Shown here in pieces: positions 57,072 through 64,000 of a stretch of DNA of 64,000 nt (its first letter is position 1; every line of letters starts with the position of its first letter). The translations under genes and the position numbers were made by a program. The notes under the pieces are model-generated. The model did no database searches. It saw only the letters and a program-made list of their open reading frames with translations, and had not been told where the DNA came from. The stretch is taken from positions 1 through 64,000 of the forward strand of contig JAWLBA010000007.1 in assembly GCA_041395165.1 (NCBI GenBank), written 5' to 3'. This DNA comes from JAIBCM01 sp041395165 (lineage in GTDB: Bacteria; Verrucomicrobiota; Verrucomicrobiia; JADLBR01; JAIBCM01).

Positions 57072-58550
57072 ATGAGCTTAGGAAAAATGTATATTGATGG
57101 GAAATGGGTAGCGGCTGCTGAGGGGGGCACACGCGATATTTTGAATCCTGCGACTAACGAGGTTATTGCAACGGTGGCAGAAGGCTCAGCGAAAGATGCG
57201 GAGCGCGCGGTTTTGGCAGCGCGAAAAGCGTTTGATGAAGGACCTTGGCCGCAGAAATTAGCCCTAGAGCGAGCGACACTTTTATTTAAGTTGGCAGATA
57301 AAATCGAAGCGCATGCCGATGAGCTTGCAGAGCTGGACACACGCAATATGGGCAAACCGTTGCGCGAAGCTAAATTCGATGTAGCAGACACAGTGAACTG
57401 TTTTCGTTATTATGCCGGCCTGATTACCAAATCGTTGGGGCAAACGTATGAGGTGCCGGATCCTAATATCACGTCGATGGTAGTTCGCGAACCGATCGGT
57501 GTGTGTGCCCAAATTATTCCCTGGAATTATCCGCTTTTAATGGCGGCCTGGAAATTGGCGCCGGGATTGGCAGCAGGGAATTGTTGTATTTTGAAACCGG
57601 CAGAAACGACACCTTTATCTGTTATTCGATTATTTGAGTTGATTGACGAATTAGGATTTCCACCTGGCAGTGTGCAATTAGTGTTGGGTGCGGGACCTGC
57701 CGTTGGCATGCCTTTAGCGGAAAGTCACCAGGTTGATAAAATTGCGTTTACCGGTGGAACCGTGACAGGGCGCAAAATCATGCAAGCTGCTGTGGGTAAT
57801 TTGAAAAAAGTGACGCTCGAATTGGGCGGAAAAAGTCCCAATATTATTTTTGCTGACACGGATCCCGATGTGGCTTTGGAATTTGCGATGTTTGGGATTT
57901 TGGCGAATCAAGGTGAGGTTTGTAGCGCAGGTTCACGGTTGCTTTTGGAAAAATCGATGGCGGACAAATTTTTGCCACGGTTAGCGTCTGCTTTTCAAAA
58001 AGTAAAAGTGGGTGATGGCATGGAGCCGGAAACAGAAATGGGGCCATTGATTACTAAACCGCATATGGAAAAAGTTTTGAATTATATCGAGGTTGGAAAA
58101 AAAGAAGGCGCGGAATTGCTTTGTGGCGGAAATCGTTTGACCCAAGGCAACTTGGCTAAAGGTAATTTCGTAGCGCCTACTTTATTTGTTAAAACCGATC
58201 CTAACATGCGGGTTGTTAAAGAAGAAATTTTTGGTCCTGTTTTGGTGGTGCAGCTTTTTTCGGATGAAGCAGAAGCGGTGCGTATGGCGAATGACACGAT
58301 TTATGGATTGGCAGGAGGTGTTTTTACTAAAGATGAAGCGAAAGGTCTGCGCATTTTAAGAAAATTGCGAGCGGGCATTACTTGGCTCAATACTTATCAT
58401 CCTACTTTTAATGAAGCACCTTGGGGCGGTTATAAACAGTCAGGTATGGGTCGTGAGTTGGGAACTTATGGATTAGACGCTTATTTGGAGACGAAGCAGA
58501 TTAATATTAATCTCGCGCCGCAACGGGTAAATTGGTTTAGTCAACTTTAA
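57072..58550 (+). CDS. Aldehyde dehydrogenase (betaine/gamma-aminobutyraldehyde type)
   Basis: A 492-residue ALDH. It shows IIPWNYPLLMAAWKLAPGLAAGN-type sequence (IIPWNYPLLM), LKPAETTPLSV, the base in LELGGKSPNIIF, the cysteine in NQGEVCSAGSRLL, KEEIFGPVLVV and the C-terminal GGYKQSGMGRELG. This combination fits betaine aldehyde or 4-aminobutyraldehyde dehydrogenases. With the downstream GabT-like gene it could form a putrescine-to-succinate route. It is 20 bp from the first ALDH, and the two are clearly different in sequence. Confidence 0.9.
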   Translation: MSLGKMYIDGKWVAAAEGGTRDILNPATNEVIATVAEGSAKDAERAVLAARKAFDEGPWPQKLALERATLLFKLADKIEAHADELAELDTRNMGKPLREAKFDVADTVNCFRYYAGLITKSLGQTYEVPDPNITSMVVREPIGVCAQIIPWNYPLLMAAWKLAPGLAAGNCCILKPAETTPLSVIRLFELIDELGFPPGSVQLVLGAGPAVGMPLAESHQVDKIAFTGGTVTGRKIMQAAVGNLKKVTLELGGKSPNIIFADTDPDVALEFAMFGILANQGEVCSAGSRLLLEKSMADKFLPRLASAFQKVKVGDGMEPETEMGPLITKPHMEKVLNYIEVGKKEGAELLCGGNRLTQGNLAKGNFVAPTLFVKTDPNMRVVKEEIFGPVLVVQLFSDEAEAVRMANDTIYGLAGGVFTKDEAKGLRILRKLRAGITWLNTYHPTFNEAPWGGYKQSGMGRELGTYGLDAYLETKQININLAPQRVNWFSQL

Positions 58551-58628
58551 AAAATATTCTTAATGTTAATAATATTAAAAAACTCTTGCAGTCTTTCTTT
58601 GAAAGCGCGATAAAGCTTCTGCTCCCCT

Positions 58629-59711
58629 ATGGAATACATGGTAGAACTTTTAGGAATCGTGAAGCGATTTGGTTCTTTTACCGCTATCAGCGATGTCACA
58701 CTTCAAATTAAACCCGGCGAATTCATGACGTTTTTAGGCCCTTCGGGCTGTGGTAAAACGACATTGTTGCGAATGATTTCGGGTTTTGACACGCCTACTG
58801 AAGGTCGCGTGCTTTTGGCTGGTGAAGATGTAACGTTTGTGCCCCCGCACAAACGTAATGTGAATCAAGTTTTTCAAAGTTATGCGCTTTTTCCGCATTT
58901 AACTGTTCGTGAAAACATTGAGTTTGGTTTGAAGATGCAAAAGGTGCCTAAATCGGAAATGATTGAGCGGGTAAACTCTGCCGTCGAGATTGTGGCCTTA
59001 ACAGGTTTTGAAGAGAGAAAGCCGAGCCAACTTTCCGGCGGACAACGTCAACGTGTGGCTTTAGCGCGAGCGATTGTTTGTCGACCTAAAGTTTTATTAT
59101 TGGACGAGCCTTTGTCGGCTTTGGATGCGAAATTGCGTCATTCGATGCAAATTGAATTAAAACGTTTGCAAAAAAAATTGGGCATTACTTTTGTTTTTGT
59201 GACACACGATCAAGAAGAAGCGCTTACCATGTCGGATCGTATTGCGATTATTCATAAAGGTAAGATTGAGCAGTTGGGTGATGCCACAGAAATTTATCAT
59301 TATCCCAAAACTAATTTTGTGGCGAACTTCATTGGGCAGGCCAACATTTTGAAAGCGCGAGTTTTAGACCGTGAGGGTGTTCAAGGGCGTGTTAAATTGG
59401 ACGAAGGAACTGTGCTCACGGTGAATATGGCAAATCTTGCTTCGAATGTGGAAGAGGCGTTAGTTTCCATTCGTCCTGAAAAAATTCATCTTCAAAAAAA
59501 CAAGCCCCAGGGCGAAAATGTCATGGAGGTGCAAATTCAGGAAGAAATTTTCAAAGGAGCTATTGATCAAATGCAGTTGGTGACCAATTCTGGTTTAGAG
59601 CTAACTGCAGTGGTTGCCAATGAGAGCATGTTGGATGAATCATTTCACAAAGGAGAAAAACTTTTTTGTCAATTTCATCCCAATGATATTGTTGTGGTGC
59701 AAGACGATTAA
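58629..59711 (+). CDS. potA: ABC transporter ATP-binding protein, PotA type
   Basis: A 360-residue ATPase. Walker A is GPSGCGKTT, the signature is LSGGQRQRVALARAI, Walker B is VLLLDEPLSALD, and the switch histidine is in THDQEEAL. The C-terminal about 110 residues form the TOBE-type regulatory domain (VSIRPEKIHL, GAIDQMQLVTNSG), as in the spermidine/putrescine importer PotA. No permease or binding-protein gene follows here, so this is an orphan in the window and partners must lie elsewhere. Start at 58629 or the internal Met at 58638. It is set between amine-metabolism genes, which supports a polyamine substrate. Confidence 0.88.
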   Translation: MEYMVELLGIVKRFGSFTAISDVTLQIKPGEFMTFLGPSGCGKTTLLRMISGFDTPTEGRVLLAGEDVTFVPPHKRNVNQVFQSYALFPHLTVRENIEFGLKMQKVPKSEMIERVNSAVEIVALTGFEERKPSQLSGGQRQRVALARAIVCRPKVLLLDEPLSALDAKLRHSMQIELKRLQKKLGITFVFVTHDQEEALTMSDRIAIIHKGKIEQLGDATEIYHYPKTNFVANFIGQANILKARVLDREGVQGRVKLDEGTVLTVNMANLASNVEEALVSIRPEKIHLQKNKPQGENVMEVQIQEEIFKGAIDQMQLVTNSGLELTAVVANESMLDESFHKGEKLFCQFHPNDIVVVQDD

Positions 59712-59749
59712 ACGTTTGTTTATTCTTAATTTCGCATTAGGCTCATTTT

Positions 59750-61060
59750 GTGAAAATGATTGAAAGCAGTGTTCGCACTCAAGAACTTCTCAAGCTTCGA
59801 GCGGAACAGGTAGCGCGAGGCCCTTTTAACGTGGCACCCTATTTTGCAGCCAAAGCGAAAGGTGCAGAAATTTGGGATATTGATGGAAATCGTCTGATCG
59901 ATTTTGCTGGAGGAATTGGCGTGATGAATGTGGGTCATAGCCATCCTGCGATTTGTGAAGTGGTTCAAAAACAAACTGAAGCTTTTACCCATACTTGTTT
60001 TAACATTGTGATGTATGAGAATTATGTGGTATTGGCGCAAAAACTGAATCAACTTGTGCCGGGCGATTTTTCAAAAAAAACTTTTTTAGCAAATTCTGGT
60101 GCTGAAGCGGTGGAAAATGCCATTAAAATCGCGCGTCATTACACCAAGCGACAAGCGGTGATTGGTTTTGAGCATGCGTTTCATGGTCGCACTTATTTGG
60201 CCATGACTTTAACCAGTAAAACGAAGCCCTATAAAAAAGGATTTGGCCCGTTTGTGCCTGAGATTTATCGCGCGCCTTATCCTTATTCTTATCGCCAACC
60301 CGAGATTGAAAATTATTCGGAAAAAGATTTTTTGGCTGAATTAGAATCATTCTTTGCCAGTTATATTTCGGCGGAAGAAGTTGCGGCGATTATTTTAGAA
60401 CCGGTTTTAGGCGAAGGGGGATTTATTATTCCGCCTGTCAATTTTTTTAAGGCTTTGCGAACAGTTTGCGATAAGTATGGCATTTTATTGATTGCAGACG
60501 AAGTGCAAACCGGATTTGGTCGGACGGGAAAATTTTTTGCGATGGAACATTTTGGCGTGACTGCAGATTTGACGGTTATGGCTAAATCGATGGCGGCTGG
60601 CCTACCACTTTCTGCGGTAACCGGAAAAGCAGAAATTATGGATGATCCCATGGTTGGGGGATTGGGTGGAACTTATTGTGGTAATCCTTTGGCCTGTGCT
60701 GCAGCGTTGAAAGTGATTGAGATTATTGAATCAGAAAAGTTAAATGCGCGCGCGGAAGCGATTGGTAAAGCCGTGTTGAACCGTTTTCGAGCTTGGCAAA
60801 AGAAATGGAATTGTCTGGGTGACGCACGCGGGTTAGGGGCAATGTGCGCGATTGAGTTGGTCAAAGATCAAAAGAGTAGAGAACCTAATGGAGATTTGGC
60901 AAAGAAAATTATTCAATGGAGCTATCAGCACGGTCTTATTTTAGTGGCAGCGGGCACGTCGGGAAATATTATTCGCACTTTGATGCCGCTTGTGATTTCT
61001 GATTCGCTGTTGAATGAAGGGTTGGATGTTTTGGAAAAGGCTTTGGAAGCAAATCAGTGA
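59750..61060 (+). CDS. gabT: Class III aminotransferase, 4-aminobutyrate aminotransferase-like
   Basis: A 436-residue PLP enzyme. Motifs are AAKGAEIWDIDGNRLIDFAGGIGVMNVGHSHP-type start (IDFAGGIGVMNVGH), NSGAEAVENAIKIAR, FEHAFHGRTYLAMTLT, LIADEVQTGFGRTGKFFA, and the Schiff-base lysine in VMAKSMAAGLPLSAV. This fits GabT/PuuE, which moves the amino group of GABA to 2-oxoglutarate; 5-aminovalerate or beta-alanine are other options. Its TGA overlaps the GTG start of the next gene. Confidence 0.9.
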   Translation: MKMIESSVRTQELLKLRAEQVARGPFNVAPYFAAKAKGAEIWDIDGNRLIDFAGGIGVMNVGHSHPAICEVVQKQTEAFTHTCFNIVMYENYVVLAQKLNQLVPGDFSKKTFLANSGAEAVENAIKIARHYTKRQAVIGFEHAFHGRTYLAMTLTSKTKPYKKGFGPFVPEIYRAPYPYSYRQPEIENYSEKDFLAELESFFASYISAEEVAAIILEPVLGEGGFIIPPVNFFKALRTVCDKYGILLIADEVQTGFGRTGKFFAMEHFGVTADLTVMAKSMAAGLPLSAVTGKAEIMDDPMVGGLGGTYCGNPLACAAALKVIEIIESEKLNARAEAIGKAVLNRFRAWQKKWNCLGDARGLGAMCAIELVKDQKSREPNGDLAKKIIQWSYQHGLILVAAGTSGNIIRTLMPLVISDSLLNEGLDVLEKALEANQ

Positions 61061-62518
61061 TAGCAATTGTCATTGGCAGCGGTTTTGGAGGGTTGGCGGC
61101 TGCGATTCGGTTGCGGGCGAAGGGTTATGACACCACGATTTTGGAGATGCGCGATAAGCCAGGAGGGCGAGCTTATGTTTATGAGCAAGATGGTTTTACG
61201 TTTGATGCAGGTCCGACAATTATTACCGCGCCTTTTTTGATCGAGGAACTTTTTACTTTAGCTGGGAAAAAAATTGAAGATTACATTCAGCTGGTGTCTT
61301 GTGCGCCATTTTATCGGATTGTTTCGCATGATGGGTTGACATTTGATTACACGGGTGACGAATCAGAAATTATTCGAGAAATCGAAAAAATTTCACCAGT
61401 GGACGTTACAGGTTACAAAATATTTGCTCAAAAAAGTCAGGCTATTTTTAAACGCGCTTTTTTGGATTTAGCCGATCAACCCTTTTCTCATTTGAGCGAC
61501 ATGATTCGTATTGTTCCGGATTTGGTTCGCTTGCGAGCGCATGAGTCTGTTTATCGTTTGGTTTCCCGTTATATTCGACATCCTTTTTTGAGGGTGGTGT
61601 TTAGTTTTCATCCGTTGTTAGTAGGTGGTAATCCCTTTCAAGCATCTTCGATTTATTCGATGATTCATTTTCTGGAACGCCAGTGGGGGTGCATTTTGCG
61701 ATCGGAGGCACGGGCGCTTTGGTGAAAGCTTTAGTGAAGTTATTTAAGGAAATGGGGGGTGAAATTCGTTGTCAGGCACGGGTTGAGGAAATTTTGGTCG
61801 AACAAAAAAAGTAAGAGGAGTGAGATTGTCGAATGGTCAAACGATGACGGCTGATTTGGTGGTGAGTAATGGTGATGTGGCGAATACTTATCGAAAATTA
61901 ATCTCCCCCAAATGGCGAAGAAAATGGACGGATAAACGATTGGAGAAAATGTGTTATTCCATGAGTTTGTTTCTTATTTATTTTGGGACGAATCGGACTT
62001 ATCCTGATTTAGCGCATCACACCATTATTTTGTCGCCGCGTTATCAAGATTTGTTGGAAGATATTTTCCAACGAAAAGTTTTGGCTAAAGATTTTTCGCT
62101 TTATCTTCATGCGCCTACGCGCACGGATTCTTCTTTAGCGCCTCAAGGTTGTGAATGTTTTTATGTGTTGTCACCTGTGCCTCATTTGGGGGCAAAAGTG
62201 GATTGGCAAAGAGAAAAGGGCCGTTATGCCGATGCGATTTTAGCGTCATTGGAAACGCTATGTCCGAATTTGCGGCAACATATTGTTACGAAGCGTGTGT
62301 TTACTCCTCAAGATTTTGAATATGAACTGGATGCTTATTTGGGGTCGGCTTTTCAGTTTGAACCCATTTTAACGCAGAGTGCGTGGTTTCGGCCACACAA
62401 TGTGTCTGAGGATATTAAAAATTTGTATTTCGTTGGAGCGGGGACACATCCTGGAGCAGGCTTACCTGGTGTTTTATCGAGTGCCAAAATTTTGGAAAAG
62501 GTCGTGGGCTTGACATAA
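61057..62518 (+). pseudogene. CrtI-type FAD-dependent phytoene/carotenoid oxidoreductase, two frameshifts
   Basis: The gene starts with GTG 61057 (MIAIVIGSGFGGLAAAIRL), which carries the FAD-binding Rossmann motif, then LEMRDKPGGRAYVYEQDGFTFDAGPT. The first frame ends after LERQWGCIL at about 61690; another continues HFAIGGTGALVKALVKLFKEMGG and the third runs from VRLSNGQTMTADLVVSNGD to YFVGAGTHPGAGLPGVLSS and the stop at 62518. The first break fits loss of one G from a G6 run, the second loss of one A from a long A run. The family desaturates phytoene or related carotenoids. No phytoene synthase is nearby except the squalene-type HpnC/HpnD. Confidence 0.83.
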
Positions 62519-62546
62519 TTCATGGAAGCTCTCTATTTAAGCTTCT

Positions 62547-62893
62547 ATGAAAAAACATTATTTTATTATCGCTTTGTCACTGATCACAGCCACAAGTTTG
62601 ATAACCGGATGTGCCAGTAACAAAAAAGAAACGAACGAAAACAGCAGGTCATCTCGCTCTTCTTCACAAGAAGAAAAGAGATTAAGAGTGGGGATGAGCA
62701 AGGATGAAGTGCGTGACACGATGGGGGTAATCCAAGACGTGTTACGACTGATAGCAATGGTCATGAAACTTGGTTTTATCATACGAACGAGGGAGAGGGT
62801 TGGATTCCTTTTAACTATGGTTATACACCCAAGACGGCAACCATTCATTTTAACAGTAATGGTCGAGTTTCTAGTTATAGCTACGATAAATAA
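62547..62893 (+). pseudogene. BamE/SmpA-like lipoprotein, one frameshift
   Basis: The signal peptide has lipobox LITGCAS (Cys about 22), followed by a Ser/Arg-rich linker and LRVGMSKDEVRDTMG, the typical SmpA/BamE start. The main frame is then lost. In another frame the domain continues GNPRRVTTDSNGHETWFYH, WIPFNYGYTPKTATIHF and NGRVSSYSYDK to TAA 62891-62893. Loss of one G from a G6 run at about 62725 explains it. BamE proteins stabilise the outer-membrane assembly machine; other SmpA-domain lipoproteins have unknown roles. Confidence 0.82.
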
Positions 62894-62912
62894 CATTTAG
62901 TTTAGCTTTAGT

Positions 62913-62985
62913 GGGGGTTTAGCTCAGTTGGTAGAGCGTCTCGTTCGCAATGAGAAGGTCAGGGGTTCGAATCCCCTAATCTCCA
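62913..62985 (+). tRNA. tRNA-Ala (CGC)
   Basis: The acceptor GGGGGTT pairs with AATCTCC and includes the G3-U70 pair that marks alanine tRNAs. The D arm is AGCTCAGTTGGTAGAGC, anticodon stem TCTCG/TGAGA closes TTCGCAA (anticodon CGC), and the T arm is GGGG-TTCGAAT-CCCC. Discriminator A. Confidence 0.94.
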
Positions 62986-63113
62986 TTTTAAAATTAGAAA
63001 TTGAGAAAGAAGAGTTGAAAGATGAAGGCGTCAGTTGAAGGCTGAAAACTGGTTACTTTTAAGCTTGCAAGTGTCAGTAGAGTAGAGAAAATAAGTAGTG
63101 AAACAGGAGGGTT

Positions 63114-63473
63114 ATGGCAAGTTTGACAAAGCGTGATTTAGTAATACGAATTAGTAACGAAACGGGGCTCATTCAAAAAGAGGTGCTCAATGTGATTCAA
63201 AAATCATTGGATTACATTGTGGAGGCTTTGGCTGAAGGACGGAATGTTGAATTGCGAAATTTTGGGGTGTTTGAAGTGGTTTTAAGAAAGGGACGCATAG
63301 GAAGAAATCCGAAGCAGCCTAATTCGGATGTGATGATTCCTCCTCGCGCGGTGGTAAAATTCAAGGGTGGTAAAGAGATGAGGGCGAAGGTATTGAAGCT
63401 TTCTGCTCAAATGAATACTGCTTCTCAAAAGCTGGCGCTAATCAATCGCTTGGGGAATAGTTTGCTCCCATGA
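63114..63473 (+). CDS. HU/IHF family DNA-binding protein
   Basis: A 119-residue histone-like protein. The HU/IHF fold is seen in SLTKRDLVIRISNETGL, VEALAEGRNVELRNFGVFEVV, and the DNA-binding arm signature RIGRNPKQPNSDVMIPPRAVVKFKGGKEM (as GRIGRNPKQP and IPPRAVVKFK). About 22 residues extend beyond the usual end. An excellent ribosome-binding site (AGGAGG) precedes the start. It is closer to IHF-alpha than to HU by eye. The stop overlaps the hisS start. Confidence 0.92.
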   Translation: MASLTKRDLVIRISNETGLIQKEVLNVIQKSLDYIVEALAEGRNVELRNFGVFEVVLRKGRIGRNPKQPNSDVMIPPRAVVKFKGGKEMRAKVLKLSAQMNTASQKLALINRLGNSLLP

Positions 63474-64000
63474 TGCAAGCGCTTCCGGGTTTCCGGGATT
63501 TTTATCCTGAAGAGTTTGCCAAACGGCATTTTATTTTTTCCAAATGGCGCGAGGTGGCGCAACGTTACGGTTTTTGGGAGTATGATGGGCCGCCTTTGGA
63601 ATCGCTAGAGCTTTATACCAAAAAATCGGGTGAGGAAATTGTTAATCAACTTTATCATTTTGTGGATAAAGGAGAGCGTGCGGTTGCGTTGCGTCCGGAA
63701 ATGACACCGACTTTGGTGCGAATGGTTGCTGCAAAGCACCGTAATTATAAAAAGCCAATGAAATGGTTTTCGATTCCGCAGTTGTTTCGTTATGAACGTC
63801 AGCAGAAAGGCCGACTGAGAGAGCATTTTCAGTTGAATGCGGATATTGTGGGAGGTGGATTGCAAGCTGAGGTGGAACTCATTGCTTTGTCGATTCATAC
63901 TTTATTGGAATTGGGCCTGACGAAAAAAGATTTTCGGGTGCGATTGAGCAGTCGATTGGTATGGCAAAATTTTTTGATCCAACTTGGTGTCACAGGTGAT
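63470..64000 (+). CDS. hisS: Histidyl-tRNA synthetase (5' part; continues past window)
   Basis: An open frame from ATG 63470 (or 63473) to the window edge, about 177 codons. It begins MQALPGFRDFYPEEF and shows class II synthetase features: YGFWEYDGPPLE, ALRPEMTPTLVRMV (motif 2-like region), PQLFRYERQQKGRLREHFQLNADIVG. These are typical of HisRS, which charges tRNA-His. The start overlaps the stop of the IHF-like gene by 4 bp. No break is seen in the visible part. Confidence 0.93.
   Translation, partial: MMQALPGFRDFYPEEFAKRHFIFSKWREVAQRYGFWEYDGPPLESLELYTKKSGEEIVNQLYHFVDKGERAVALRPEMTPTLVRMVAAKHRNYKKPMKWFSIPQLFRYERQQKGRLREHFQLNADIVGGGLQAEVELIALSIHTLLELGLTKKDFRVRLSSRLVWQNFLIQLGVTGD

Noticed and set aside
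63001..63060. Repeats of the type GGCTGAAAACTGG, also near 20240 and 54165
   Set aside because: The copies are short and differ from each other; the likeness is too weak to call a repeat family from this window.
1..64000. CRISPR arrays, prophage genes, insertion sequences and toxin-antitoxin pairs
   Set aside because: I looked for regular repeats, transposase or integrase motifs and small paired genes and found none that I could support.

Overview
The window reads as a chromosomal stretch of a Gram-negative bacterium, most likely a member of the Verrucomicrobiota. This is an inference from gene content: a TPR/ExbB/ExbD/ExbD/VWA cluster, a small SWIB-domain protein, a complete hopanoid core (squalene-hopene cyclase, HpnC, HpnD, HpnE, HpnG-like) and a GTP-dependent PEP carboxykinase. 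Base composition is moderate with many AT-rich runs. No rRNA, phage, insertion sequence or CRISPR array was seen. Five tRNA genes were found: Gln, Thr, a Pro-like one with a short anticodon arm, Cys and Ala.

Layout. 1-8.5 kb (minus): an envelope operon of two exported TPR proteins, an ExbB-type channel, two ExbD/TolR proteins, a membrane-anchored VWA protein and an exported protein with a Lon-like S16 domain. 8.6-10.65 kb: a decayed tract with an ORF broken by an in-frame TGA and the wreck of a nuoH gene. 10.7-21.2 kb: apt, a fused indolepyruvate:ferredoxin oxidoreductase with an in-frame TAA, mnmA-cutA, a sigma-70 factor, hemC-hemA-ccsA, tRNA-Gln and ispE. 21.3-28.7 kb: an exported protein with a clear terminator, a DAHP synthase, a sigma-54 activator, tRNA-Thr, IF-1, a membrane protein and acetyl-CoA synthetase. 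28.7-35.2 kb: the hopanoid/squalene region. 35.3-38.3 kb: agmatine deiminase, an EF-hand protein, a He_PIG-like pseudogene and a probable structured RNA with its own terminator. 38.3-45.5 kb: mreBCD-PBP2-rodA, then an RNase E/G gene broken near its 3' end. 45.6-53.5 kb: transporter, RlpA, tRNA-Cys, a ruined ilvB, rplM-rpsI, SWIB and a frameshifted pckG. 53.5-62.5 kb: a saccharopine-dehydrogenase-like protein, two aldehyde dehydrogenases, a PotA-type ATPase, a GabT-like aminotransferase and a CrtI-type oxidoreductase. 62.5-64 kb: a BamE-like lipoprotein, tRNA-Ala, an IHF/HU protein and the start of hisS.

How the genes work together. HpnC and an HpnD-HpnE fusion would make squalene, and Shc would cyclise it to hopene. 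The mre/PBP2/RodA block is a standard elongasome operon. AguA would feed putrescine synthesis, and the 54-61 kb genes look like amine or lysine semialdehyde catabolism.

Broken genes are a striking feature. Many breaks are explained by loss of one repeat unit at a short tandem repeat (G6 to G5, TGTGTG to TGTG, TATATA to TATA, one ATTG unit). They cluster in a few genes (nuoH, ilvB, the rng tail, shc, pckG, crtI), while long blocks such as mreB-rodA are intact. From sequence alone I cannot separate real gene decay from local consensus errors; the tracts at 8.6-10.65 kb and 37.0-37.7 kb look truly degenerate. The most novel-looking items are the candidate structured RNA upstream of mreB, the HpnD-HpnE fusion, and the Exb-linked operon with an S16 domain that appears to lack the catalytic lysine.
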